A DNA stretch of 64,000 bases from Panopea generosa (taxonomy: Eukaryota; Mollusca; Bivalvia; Adapedonta; Hiatellidae). The position numbers and the translations under genes were made by a program. The notes under the pieces are model-generated. The model did not search any database. It had not been told where the DNA came from and worked only from the letters and a program-made list of their open reading frames with translations. The first letter of the stretch is position 1. Each line of letters opens with the position of its first letter. Where the stretch lies: the NCBI GenBank assembly GCA_029582155.1, contig CM055908.1:17731906-17795905 (forward strand), in the 5' to 3' direction. Below, piece by piece: positions 24,414 through 35,437 of this stretch.

Positions 24414-24731
24414 CGGCGATAGTTTAGCGGTAGAGCGTCTGCCTTCCATGCGGAAGGTCGTGGGATCGATACTCGGTCGAGTCATACCAGAAACTTGAAA
24501 AATGGTACGGGAAGCTTCTCCGCTTGGTGCTCAGCATTTACAGGAAAGGTCTAGGTCTAGGTCTAGTCGGCCGGTTGTCAGTATAATGTGACTGGATTTG
24601 TTATCATACCATGTGTCAGCTGCATGATACTCCCGTTTGGTAGCGCTTAAAATACTGTATCAAGATGACACATTCGCGATATAACTGAAACAATTTTAAA
24701 AGTGGCACTAAACACCATACAGCAACATCAA
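24414..24731 (+). mobile_element. tRNA-derived SINE, family B (in L2)
   Basis: Best-preserved head of the family: TTTAGCGGTAGAGCG (A box), TCTGCCTTCCATGCGGA (anticodon arm, glycine-TCC-like) and GTGGGATCGATAC (B box). The body and 3' end are as in the copy at 16611. A GGTCTA hexamer is present in three tandem copies here and in copy 3, but two in copy 1. Confidence 0.82.
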
Positions 24732-26028
24732 CTCCATTACTCCAAGCAATCAGAAAATACAAAAGCATAATATTTACAATAACATACTATAGAATATTTT
24801 AATATGATACAAAACGATTTCTGATGAAGAAACATAGAAATGTTCGTAAGTTATATAAAGAGGAAAATTATCACGTTCGGAAAGGACTAGTAAACCCGTA
24901 TCACTGTTTTATAACCGTCAGCTTCTTAATAATTATTTGGCAACGACTTGTGAACATTTTAATGGAACAAAGATAAACTTAAAGTTCAAACTGTCGTCAT
25001 CTTTTATATAATTTCAACAAATCAGAATTATTAAAGATGAGTCAGATCACCTAAGTGTTATGCTTTATTTCATAATAAATTCAGTGTTTTAAACATTCCC
25101 TTATATGGAAATTGATATTTTAACATTAAAATTAAATCATTTACTAGTTTCAATATAGGCTACCTGTTGTTATGTACTCTAAGGTATAAAAAACAAGCTA
25201 AGGCTAATGTGCAGTTACTCAATAATAGTTCAGAAGCATTTGTTGACTTTTCCTATAGCCATTCACTGAAGGTATGGCTACCGTAAAGAGTTCAAGGCAA
25301 TAACTTGTACAAGAAACTGGAATAAGATACCGGAAAATACAAAATGGTACGATTCTCCAACATATTTGACAAAATTACAGAATAAAATGACAAGCAACAA
25401 TTGTTGATGAGTCACAAAGCTACCGAGACATTTTTAACACCAGTGAAATATTGCAGAATATGCTATGCAAGCCTTTGCTGTATTCATCTGCAACAAGCAA
25501 TCACAGCTTATATGCCAAATTTTGAAAATATTTCAAACCAAATTTTTAAAGTGCAAGAGTGAATTTTTATATAAAAAAAGCAAAACACTGGAAGCTAATA
25601 AAAATAATAGTTCGGAAATTAAATACAGTGTGTAAAATAACTAAATACACTAGTATGTCATAAACAAACTAGACCAACAAATATTTAAACCAAACATGTA
25701 ATATGATTAACAAAATATGTAGCTATCTTATAAATAGATATCTAATACAACATATACCAGTTGGTCCGACAAGCAAAAAATAAAAGGATGTATCACAATT
25801 AGACCATACACTATGAAGCAAATAACATACACGTCTTTGTTAACCAACGTAAATAAATACAAAACTAATCAAGCACACATACCATTTTGTCATTGGCAAA
25901 CAACAAACTAATGGACACATAGACTACGTCTTATGAAGCATCATGTATACTGATAACATGAGCCAGTCTATCACAGCCTCAAAGGCAATACTATAATTCC
26001 ATTTAAGTATGGTCTAGTAATAAACCGA

Positions 26029-26749
26029 TAAATGGCGTCGGTTGCTACGTACCTTCCCAAGGCTGTGATCAGCCGTTGAACATGCTTGGGTTCTCTATGC
26101 GGCGTCGGTTGCTACGTACCGTCCCAAGACTGTGACCAGCCGTTGAGCATATTTGGGGTCTCCAAGTTGCGTCGGTTGCTATGTACCGTCATAAGGCTGT
26201 TATCAGTCGATGAGCATGTTTCGGTTCTCCAAGTTGTGTCGGTTGCCTCGTACCGTCCCAAGACTGTGATCAGCCGTTGAACATGTTTCGGTTCTCGAAG
26301 TTGCGTCGAATGCCACGTACCATCCCAAAACTATGATCAGCCGTTGAGCATGTTTCGGTTCTCCAAGTTGCGGCGGTTGCTACGTACCGGCCCAAGACTG
26401 TGATCAACCGTTGGGTATATTTCGGTTCTCCAAGTGGCGACTGATGCTAGGTACCTTCACAAGGTTGTTATCAGCCGGTGAGCATGTTTCAGTTCTCCAA
26501 GTTGCGTCGGCTGCTACGTACCGTCCCAAGGCTGTGATCAGCCGTTGAGTATGTTTGGGTTCTCCAAGTTGCGTCGGTTGCTACGTACCGTCCCAAGGCG
26601 GTCATCAGTCGTTGAGCATGTTTGTGTTCTCCAAGTGACATCGGTTGCTACGTACCGTCCCAGGGCTGTGATCAGCCGTTGAGCATGTTTCGGTTCTCCA
26701 AGTTGCGTAGATTGCTACGTACCTTCCCTATGCTGTGATCAGCCGTTGG
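26029..26749. repeat. 67-bp satellite, array 2 (about 11 copies)
   Basis: Same unit and the same entry and exit junctions as array 1. The first units correspond in order to the first units of array 1 (GTTCTCTATGCGGCGTCGG at both starts) and the last to its last. The size difference is therefore internal expansion or contraction. Confidence 0.92.
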
Positions 26750-28000
26750 CCAGGATTAAGGTTGAACGTTTAGTAAGTTTATGCATTTTAGTTAAAGTTT
26801 AAGCAATATAAACCAAACACTCGTTGCCTCATCGCCAGGATAAGACTGATTAGATGCCAAAACTCTCCATTCAAAACTAATACCGTTATATCGCATATTT
26901 TTGTCATGACGACTTTCTCTTTTTTTTCAAATTCGAGTTTAATTTTGTAGCGTGATTGATTATCATGCATACCTATATTTGATATTATCTCTTCAGTCAA
27001 AATACTGTCGTTGTTTTATATCATATATCTATGTATATAGAAATTGTAAACAGCAGAGGTAACAAACTCTATTATTGTGCTATTATTATACAATATTATA
27101 CCAAGTAGAGGTTTTATAAAATGATAAAGTATACTATTTCTGGCTAAAGACTATTGGAAGGTTTGGTACTTGAAACTCGTATGAATAACGTTTTGCTTGA
27201 ATTGGGGATTGTTTCTCGCACAATAGTTGGTTTGATGCTTTAAATCGTTCTAAAACATATAGGTTTAACGTTTGGGCTCGAACTAGATATTAGCTTAGTT
27301 TAAAATATAGGTTTGAAACAATCCCGTACATGTATACTTGTGCTGGAACTTAACAATGTTCCAAGCACAAAGTTTTAATTTGATCTTGAAACACTTCTCA
27401 AAAATTTATTCAGTTACGTTGTCTGAACAGCTGGTCTAATCGTATTAAATAGTATTGAAAAGCAGTTATTCCAACACTACAGGGGTTTGAAAGATTACAC
27501 TGTACATATATGATTGGTTTGATCATTTCTTGGAATGATTCCTAAATATAAGAATCGTTATATTGCTTTGTTTGAAGTTTACAAATCATGCGACAAGAAG
27601 CCTGAGTTATATTATATTATATAGTTTGAACACAGTTGTCTAACATAGTTTCAACCTGGTTTGTTTCACATCTTAATCCAGTGAAGACACAGTCGCCTTA
27701 CAGAATATCACGTTTTGAGTTCAAGATACTTACATCAACATATTGACATTCTCATAGTTTCTTTTTCCTATTCTCAGATGTAGTGATATATCTGTCGTGT
27801 TTTCTTTAATTTGGGTACAACAAAATACATACGTTTTTATAAGAAATATTATTAAATGGAATAAAATTTCTAATCGATTAAGATACAAGATGGGAACGAT
27901 GACCATTTTTCGTAGTAACCTTTACCAACTAAAGCGATTTTTGTGTTAATATTAAATTAAGCATCATTATATGTAATCAGTTGGCCTAACCATTATTTCC

Positions 28001-28170
28001 TGATATCTTGTAAGGTAAATAAGTGATCAAGCACACCCATCTCCGCAAGTAACTGATAACGTTCTCACTTATATCAGCGGTGAGACATGGCTGACAAAGA
28101 GACGCAATGTCGTATATGAATTATCACATCACGGACAATGTGTGGCCCGACGGAGATCATACAATGAATA
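28001..28170 (-). mobile_element. SINE family C fragment (in R2)
   Basis: Duplicate of the fragment at 22001-22170 (CACCCATCTCCGCAAGTAAC and neighbours). It predates the duplication. Confidence 0.6.
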
Positions 28171-28999
28171 CGACTCATATATTTATTATGGAATTAGCTA
28201 TTTTTTAAAATCAAACCTGGAAAATAATTGTATGAGATAACATTCAAGATTGATGAATATCCAGTGAAAAATAACGCATTTTTGTAAATTAAAGGAGCAA
28301 AACTACGACATGAATATTCCGATTACGCCATTTCAAGACCTGAGATATTGTGATTATATAAAACGATTGTGTAAGTTTAGTGAGGATCTTAAACGAAATA
28401 CGAGGGGCTGATTACACATAAGGCCAAAATTATGAATTTATTGACAATTAAAGGGCAACACCAAAATCAAATATGGTGAATATCATATTACTTCTATATA
28501 AGTGTGGTGAGGATCCATTCCAATCTCTTTAAAATCAGACCAGCTTTAAAACTTCCATACACTGCACAATGTAGTGTGTAGAGTATGGAAGCTTAAAGTT
28601 AATATGATTGATATCAATTGAATATAATCATTAATTATATCATTTAATATTAATGAAATTGGATCCAATAACAACTGTCGGACATAGGTGTACACACGAT
28701 CAATTAAAGTAATGTTTGACAATTTAAGGGTCATAACTCCGACATTTATTATCCAATAAGGCCAGTTTTAGAACTTCTCTGAGATAATAATTATGGTCAT
28801 TCAACTGCTATTTTACATTCAATTGCAAGTTTCAAGGCTACCTTGTTTTTTCTGTGCATTATATTTTCTGTATGCTTTTTATTGATGGCACATGTTAAAA
28901 TTCAAATATGGTTAACCCGAATGATTTTGTACGCCAATCTTCAATAAAATAGCGGTGTTTATATCAATCAAGGGAAGTAAGCCGTTTAACGGCATAGCA

Positions 29000-29440
29000 G
29001 TATACGTCTCACACAACAATTAAATTTGTTCTGTTCTACATATAGAGACATGCACTTCTGGAACACTGGATACATAACCAATGGTTCTAAAAGTGCATTT
29101 TTCCCATAGATAGTCCTCTGCTGGTCCAATTATGCAAAAAAAAACATGTGGTTGACCAGGTTGCTTTTTACATGTTTTTCACATTTTCGATGGTTTGTTG
29201 GCACCCCTTCATTTTTGACAATTCTGCCAATTTTTGCAGTGTATCACTACACATCTTTGAACTGTTATAGCTTCATTAAACAATTCCCAATGGCATCCAA
29301 ACAAACTTTGCAGAAATCATGAAAATGTTACAATGTAACCATATGCACAAAGAAATATAACATTTTATGCTTTTTTAACAAAAAAAATGCCCAACCGCTT
29401 TACACAGCTCTAATTTCTTGGGCGTAGCAATCTTGCTACC
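29000..29440 (-). repeat. Dispersed repeat, copy in R2
   Basis: Matches 22944-23380. An A-run length change and an extra ACATGTTTTTC piece disrupt the frame that is open in R1, so it is not coding here. Confidence 0.6.
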
Positions 29441-30005
29441 GTCATGTAAGTGAGATAATTCTTAGGTGTGACTTATATCAGGTGAAGCAATGCAGCAATA
29501 CATCTCTGTAACACAGTAGCAGTACTGCTGTTCTGCGTATTTCCGTTAACTTTTTATTAATGGTACATGTAGTTTGTCAGTTTGTCAGTTTTATAGACCT
29601 GTTATGTACACAATATTATATTCTAAACATTTCCCACTGTCTATATGGACTTTCATTAGAAATGCGAAACTGCTAGGATACTTTATTCATATTAATAATA
29701 TTGCGAAAAATGGTAGAATGTAGAAACTTTAAGTTCTGTACTGCTTGGACGTTTCAGTTTGAAAAAAATGTTGAAAGAAAGAAAAAATGAGAAATGAAGA
29801 TTCTCACAAATAAATATATTTATTTTCAAAGTGCAGTTCAGTATGTACATATAATATATACTTTAATATAACATTTATAGTTGCACAAAACATGAAACAT
29901 ACTCATATATGAACATTTCTACATTTTTCCTGTTAATACTGAAAACATAAAAGTTTCTAAACCTTTATTTAACTCCTTAGTACGATTTATGATAACGAGC
30001 AGCAC

Positions 30006-30069
30006 GCCCTCCGTGGGCCTTTTGATATATTATGTAAACACATAATATATCAAAAGGCCCACGGAGGGC
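30006..30069. repeat. Perfect 30-bp-arm palindrome, template-switch product
   Basis: The arm at 30006-30035 is the exact reverse complement of 30040-30069, with loop AAAC. In R1 only the right arm exists (23922-23951), preceded by GCGTTT after AGCAC. Here GCGTTT is replaced by an inverted 34-base copy of the GTTT-plus-arm sequence that follows. That is the pattern expected from a single strand-switch during replication. Confidence 0.93.
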
Positions 30070-30366
30070 AGGATTACACCCATGATTTAAATACGAATGT
30101 GATTCGAGTAGCAACATTGGCGCCAAACTTCGTTGTTAAACTGTTGAGAATTACAGTATATGGATTAATCATAAACATAATTTACATTGGCTTATTCAAA
30201 ATCTGGATAAACGTAATATGTTAATAAACATGACTGAAAAATAATATATGGATGGAAGCCAAATTAGTCATTAGATAAGACGTTAGACCAGCTACAAATA
30301 CAGGTAACTGCCATAAAATGCGGCGCAAAGCAGGGTATTTGAATTGAATATAATTATGATTGTGAA

Positions 30367-32126
30367 TATATCGATACTTTAGTTTAATTACTTTAATTTA
30401 CACCTTAGTAATGAATTTGGTATAATAACATTTTATGAAACTAAGCGGCAATAAACTATGCAACCCCCAACAGGGCTTAAACGGTGTTCTATTCCATTCA
30501 ACTCCATGATCCTCGGCGATGGTTTAGCGGTAGAGCGTCTGCCTTCCATGCGGAAGGTCGTGGGATCGATACTCGGTCGAGTCATACCAGAAACTTGAAA
30601 AATGGTACGGGAAGCTTCTCCGCTTGGTGCTCAGCATTTACAGGAAAGGTCTAGGTCTAGGTCTAGTCGGCCGGTTATCAGTATAATGTGACTGGATTTG
30701 TTATCATACCATGTGTCAGTTGCATGATACTCCCGTTTGGCAGCGCTTAAAATACTCTATCAAGATGACACATTCGCGATATAACTGAAACAATTTTAAA
30801 AGTGGCACTAAACACCATACAGCAACATCAACTCCATTACTCCAAGCAATCAGAAAATACAAAAGCATAATACTTACAATAACATACTATAGAATATTTT
30901 AATATGATACAAAACGATTTCTGATGAAGAAACAAAGAAATGTTCGTAAGTTATATAAAGAGGAAAATTATCACTTTCGGAAAGGTCTAGTAAATACTTA
31001 TCATTGTTTTATAACCGTCAACATCTTAATAATTATTTGGCAACGACTTGTGTTATTTTAATTGAATAAACATACACTTAAAGTTCAAACTGTCGTCATC
31101 TTTTATGTAATTTCAACAAATCAGAATTATTAAGGATGAGTCAGATCACCTAATTGTTATGCTTTATTTCATTATAAGTTCAGTGTTTTAAACATTCCCT
31201 TATATGGAAATTGATATTTTAACATTAAAATTAAATCATTTGCTAGATTCAATATAGGCTACCTGTTGTTATTTACTCTAAGGTAAAAATACAAGCTAAG
31301 GCTAATGTGCAGTTACTCAATAATAGTTCAGAAGCATTAGTTGACTTTTCCTATAGCCATTCACTGAAGGTACGGCTACCGTAAAGAGTTCAAGGCAATA
31401 ACTTGTACAAGAAACTGGAATAAGATACCAGAAAATATAAAATGGTACGATTCTCCAACATATTCGACAAAATTACAGAATAAAATGACAAGCAACAAGT
31501 CTTGATAAGTCACAAAGCTACCGAGACATTTTTAACACCAGTGAAATCTTGCAGAATATGCTATGCAAGCCTTTGCTGTACTCATCTGCAACAAGAAATC
31601 ACAGCTTATATGCCAAATTTTGAAAATATTTCAAACCAAATTTTTAAAGTGCAAGAGTGAATTTTTATATAAAAAAAGCAAAACACTGGAAGGTAATAAA
31701 AATAATAATTCGGAAATTAAATACAATGTGTAAAATAACTAAATACACTAGTATGTCATAAAAAAACTAGACCAACAAATATTTAACACATACATGTAAT
31801 ATGATTAACAAAATATGTAGCTATCTTATAAATAGATATCTAATACAACATATACCAGTTGGTCCGACAAGCAAAAAATAAAAGGATGTATCACAATTAG
31901 ACCATACAATATGAAGCAAATAACATACACGTCTTTGTTAACCAACGTAAATAAATAACAAACTAATCAAGCACACATACCAGTTTGTCATTGGTAAACA
32001 ACAATCTAATGGACACATAGACTATGTCTTATGAAGCATCATATAAACTGATCACATGAGCCAGTCTATCATAGCCTCAAAGGCAATACTATAATTCCAT
32101 TTAAGTATGGTCCAGTAATAAACCGA
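30367..32126. repeat. Segmental tandem duplication, copy 3 (L3 only)
   Basis: Matches L1 and L2 from TATATCGATACTTTA to AATAAACCGA and then changes to unrelated sequence at the exact base where L1 and L2 enter the satellite. It has the same SINE insertion and the same indel set as L2. No array or R segment follows. Confidence 0.9.
30513..30830 (+). mobile_element. tRNA-derived SINE, family B (in L3)
   Basis: Near-identical to the SINE in L2, including the head TTTAGCGGTAGAGCG and three GGTCTA copies. Confidence 0.82.
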
Positions 32127-33010
32127 CAGTTACTAACATTCATGAACCATAGGTCATAAACTTGTCAGACCTGGTACAGATAACCGTATAGATCACTCCA
32201 ATATACTAAACAGGCAAAATATGAAAAATACATATCGATCAAATATACCAGATATTGGACAACACTGTCATGGCGAATAACCAACAATTATAGACCAACA
32301 TTCAAACCTATCCTCGTCCAGTTTGCACGTAGGCAATCTTATATACTGAACTAACTATAACCATAGTATGTAGTATCGCAGGCATTCTCTCGGGTCTGCC
32401 GTGATCTCGTAATTCTAAAAAAAATCTAAAAAATAACTTTTCTTTAAAAATAAGCAAAAAATTAAACAACATGTTTGTAAAGCGTATATCTGTAGATATT
32501 AGATTATGTACATATATTTATAGTAGAAATTGTAAATCCACTATTATTTGTTATCATGTAAAAACAAATTGAAATCAAGCTTTCCTTTTTAACCATTATT
32601 AAAAATTGTAAGATAAAAAACAGTACAAGAACACTTTACAATACATAGCTCAAAGAAACATTATTACATGTTCCCTGTGACAGATCGAACACGTGATTCA
32701 ACTTTTTCCAAATTAAATGCTCTAGCCTAGTCCCGCTACGACCCAAAGTTAATAGATGTAGATATAGAAGCACCATGTCCCATTGTCAGTATTATTCTAA
32801 ACGAAAGTCACAAATAATGCTATATATTTTTAATTTCGTCGGGCCGACGTTATACATGTCGGCAGCACCGTTTTGAATAACGAAATCACTGACCAATCGT
32901 TTAATCAAACTGTAGAACTGTATGTTTAACTAACCAAAGTTAAACAAGTATGAAGCGCTACTAAAACGACGTTAGCTATGAACTACACTACTTTAAATGA
33001 TGTGCATCCC
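32127..33010. other. Intergenic DNA beyond the duplication
   Basis: No gene recognised. This lies downstream of the GPCR on its strand. Confidence 0.5.
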
Positions 33011-33316
33011 TGAACCAACATTTATTCAGTCTGTAACACCATTGTGGAGGAAGCTTTTCTTTGAACCAAACTTAATTTAGATTTTAGCACCATTTTGACA
33101 GATGCTATTGATTGAACCAACATTAATTTAGATTTTTACACCATTTTAAGTGATGCTTTTGTTTGAACCAAAACTAATTTAGATTTTAGCACCATTTTGA
33201 GTGATGCTATTGTTTGAACCAAAATTAATTTAGATTTTAGCACCATTTTGAGTGATGCTTTTCTTTAAACCAAAATTAATTTAGATTGAAGCACCATTTT
33301 CAATGATGATTTTAAA
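33011..33316. repeat. 51-bp tandem repeat, six copies, 3' of the GPCR
   Basis: The TGAACC mark recurs at 33011, 33062, 33113, 33164, 33215 and 33266 (as TAAACC), an exact 51-bp period. Units contain TTAATTTAGATTTTAGCACC and ATTTTGAGTGATGCTTTT. More degenerate copies start at 33362 and 33412. The block is 0.3 kb past the GPCR stop and could lie in its 3' UTR. Confidence 0.9.
33021..33026 (-). terminator. Candidate polyadenylation signal for the GPCR
   Basis: AATAAA on the minus strand, about 615 bp downstream of the GPCR stop codon. It is the clearest such hexamer I found downstream of the stop. If used, the 51-bp repeat would be transcribed in the 3' UTR. Such hexamers are common in AT-rich DNA. 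Confidence 0.3.
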
Positions 33317-33639
33317 TTTACATAACACTCGTCTGAAGTCCTATTTAAATGACACCACCTTTGAACCAATGCTAAAACAGGCTAAAGCACAAATTATAGT
33401 GACGCAATCTTTGAACCGACGTTTAATCAGTTGTAACCACCTCCTACAGTGACGCCATTTTGGAGTCGACCGAACGTTATTTTAAATGGTACTATTGTAT
33501 GTTTTAATATTCTAAACAACGTTTGAGATTTTGAGATAAATAGTCGTCTTGTTAACACATCTACACGTTCTAAATAGCTCAACACAATTCTCCATTAGAT
33601 GTTGTGCAATAGGCACTGTTGTCTATCATTGTAAAGATC

Positions 33640-35010
33640 TCACTGGCATGACATAGAATGCTTTAAAGGCACTATAGGGCTTACTGCTCTGCCGCTAGAA
33701 CGCGTTGATTTTCCGCTAGAGCGCGCAGATCTTCCACTGGAACGCGTCGATCTGCCACTTGAACGTGAAGAAGACTTGGCAGATTGGCGTTGTAGCTCAG
33801 GTGTATTCTGTTGCATGCTGCTGTAAAATCTAAAAGGCTGATTACTGTTTCCTCTGGAATCGTTTTTTATGGTTGCCATCTCCATTTGGTCACCACTTAC
33901 GCCTTTACCCTTGGAGCACGAGACAACTTGCAAAAAGGCTTTTCTGAAATTTGTGTTGAACCAACCGTATACTATCGGATTGACGCAGGCCGAGCACATA
34001 GCCGCCAGAAGACAATACGCGTATGCTTCATTAAAATTCTTATTCATGAACAATCTGTAATCATAGTCGGCCAGAGTGTTGAGTACCGTTAGTGGAAGCC
34101 AAGCAATAGCAAATGAGACTGCAATTGCTGTCAAAAGAAGCATGTTCTTTCGTTGTCGCTTTATTTCTCTCAGAACGCGGAATATTTCGTTTTCTGTTCG
34201 TGGATTTTCGTTAATACGCAATCGTAGAAATTGACATATTCGTCCGTGTAAGATTGAAATAATAGCTAATGGAGCAACGTATTGTATAATCATGACACAC
34301 GTTGTGTATATTTTCTTGTAGAGATCTGTTGGCCAAATTTCCATGCAGATTGTGTACAGTTTCATGTCCTTGACCTCATGAACTTCGTGAAACGCCATCA
34401 TTGGAACACATAGAATAATTGAAAAAAGCCACATTAGAACAATACAGCAATAAACTAGGCGTTTGTTATAGTTCTCTTGTGTGGCACATACAATGGCAGA
34501 ATAGCGATCAATAGCTATAGCAACAATTGTAAATGTAGACACAAACACATCTATGGTTTGTAGTGTCGGACTCATTCGGCAAATAAACTCTCCAAGGTGC
34601 CAATTTTTCAATGTCAGCCTTAGTAACGAAAATGGCATACAGGCGACACACATAATTATTCCAGAGACGGACAAGTTCAGTATGAGAATATTTCTAGGTT
34701 TTTGCAGGTGTTTGAACTTAAGAACAACATAACAGACGAGAGAGTTTCCCACAATGCCAAGAAACATTACAATACTATAGCAGACGATAAGCAGAGCCTC
34801 CCTTCCAGCGTCAAACCAATGATCTGATGATTTAAATTCGGATACAATTAAACGACAGCTTGTCAAGTTTATACCAAACTCTGAGCATGGGTCATTCAAA
34901 GAAGAATTTACTTCCGGTGCTTTTGCTGCAAATGTTTCTCCAATATTCATTGACCGGATGTCGACATTTCTGCTGTGAAACTCCTCGCTGGAAAAATTAA
35001 GGCGCTCCAT
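33640..35010 (-). CDS. Class A GPCR, neuropeptide F/Y receptor-like
   Basis: A 456-residue seven-helix receptor, expected in the plasma membrane to bind a peptide and signal through G proteins. Seen: N-glycosylation sites N5, N35 and N48; TM1 with GNSLV (N89); TM2 108-130; C144 and C222 for the loop disulfide; DRY at 168-170; W194 in TM4; CMEIWP in loop 2, a feature of NPY/NPF-type receptors; P247 in TM5; AWLP at 303-306 (A for the usual C); NPIVY at 344-348; a cysteine at 365 for possible palmitoylation; and an SR-rich tail. Oddity: the TM2 motif is NLSVSG, so residue 117 (position 2.50, normally D) is G, codon 34660-34662. The coding sequence has no intron. The start is the first ATG after a splice acceptor at 35096, but the frame is open upstream to that acceptor. 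The exact subfamily (NPF, NPY or related peptide) is inference. Confidence 0.9.
   Translation of the reverse strand: MERLNFSSEEFHSRNVDIRSMNIGETFAAKAPEVNSSLNDPCSEFGINLTSCRLIVSEFKSSDHWFDAGREALLIVCYSIVMFLGIVGNSLVCYVVLKFKHLQKPRNILILNLSVSGIIMCVACMPFSLLRLTLKNWHLGEFICRMSPTLQTIDVFVSTFTIVAIAIDRYSAIVCATQENYNKRLVYCCIVLMWLFSIILCVPMMAFHEVHEVKDMKLYTICMEIWPTDLYKKIYTTCVMIIQYVAPLAIISILHGRICQFLRLRINENPRTENEIFRVLREIKRQRKNMLLLTAIAVSFAIAWLPLTVLNTLADYDYRLFMNKNFNEAYAYCLLAAMCSACVNPIVYGWFNTNFRKAFLQVVSCSKGKGVSGDQMEMATIKNDSRGNSNQPFRFYSSMQQNTPELQRQSAKSSSRSSGRSTRSSGRSARSSGKSTRSSGRAVSPIVPLKHSMSCQ
33688..33765 (-). repeat. RSSGRS(T/A) heptad repeat in the GPCR tail
   Basis: Residues 416-441: three full heptads and a partial one (RSSGRST, RSSGRSA, RSSGKST, RSSGR), encoded by a 21-bp repeat. 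Serine and arginine codons differ between units (AGT/AGC, TCA/TCC/TCT, CGT/CGC) while the amino acids are kept. It is a likely phosphorylation and arrestin-contact region, by analogy with other GPCR tails. Confidence 0.85.
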
Positions 35011-35095
35011 GTTGATGTTCTTGGATATATTAGATCTTACATTAACAAAGGGTTCCGACTGTGTTATACTGTACGAGGTGTACCGTGGTGACGTC

Positions 35096-35110
35096 CTGCA
35101 AAAGAGTTAA
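35096..35110 (-). other. 3' splice acceptor upstream of the GPCR start
   Basis: On the minus strand TTTAACTCTTTTGCAG precedes GACGTCACC, a good pyrimidine tract plus CAG. The coding exon would then begin at 35095. From there to the ATG at 35010 there are 85 bases with no in-frame stop, so this is either a spliced 5' UTR or an N-terminal coding extension. No upstream exon or promoter could be identified. Confidence 0.65.
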
Positions 35111-35308
35111 ATAAATTTTTAATCTGAATAAATAATAAAAACGTATATAGATAAACATCTAATTTGAAACGGGCTCGAGTTTCATCTACATTAACTCAGA
35201 TAAGATTTTAGTACGAATAGAAATTAAGGCATGTTTAAGAATATAAAGTCTCTTTCCCTTACCTACTACCAATTTAATAATATTTTATTGCAAATTTTAA
35301 ATTTCCAC

Positions 35309-35384
35309 CGCACGCACGCACGCACGCACACACACATACACACACGCACACATACACGCACACATACACGCGCACACACACGCG

Positions 35385-35435
<51 letters not shown>
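35309..35435. repeat. (CA)n/(CG)-rich microsatellite
   Basis: GCAC repeats grade into CACACG and then a pure CA run, in what would be the intron or 5' flank of the GPCR. Opposed open frames (35231-35491 and 35266-35463) are artefacts. Confidence 0.95.

Positions 35436-35437
<2 letters not shown>

Larger units (their letters stand above)
24229..30366. repeat. Segmental tandem duplication, copy 2 (6.1 kb: L2, array 2, R2)
   Basis: Collinear with copy 1: L2 24229-26028, array 2 26029-26749, R2 26750-30366. It is shorter than copy 1 mainly because array 2 is about 1.7 kb shorter. It shares indels with copy 3 that copy 1 lacks, so copies 2 and 3 are the closer pair. No intact gene. Confidence 0.9.
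26750..30366. repeat. R2 segment of the duplication
   Basis: Collinear with R1. It differs by scattered substitutions, an AT-rich expansion near 28600-28650 and a palindromic insertion at 30006-30069. No gene: the frames at 26788-27000 and 28546-28734 have no recognisable domain. Confidence 0.8.

Noticed and set aside
24414-24490. Functional tRNA-Gly-like gene
   Set aside because: A and B boxes and an anticodon arm are visible, but the acceptor stem does not close and the sequence continues into a SINE body present in several copies.
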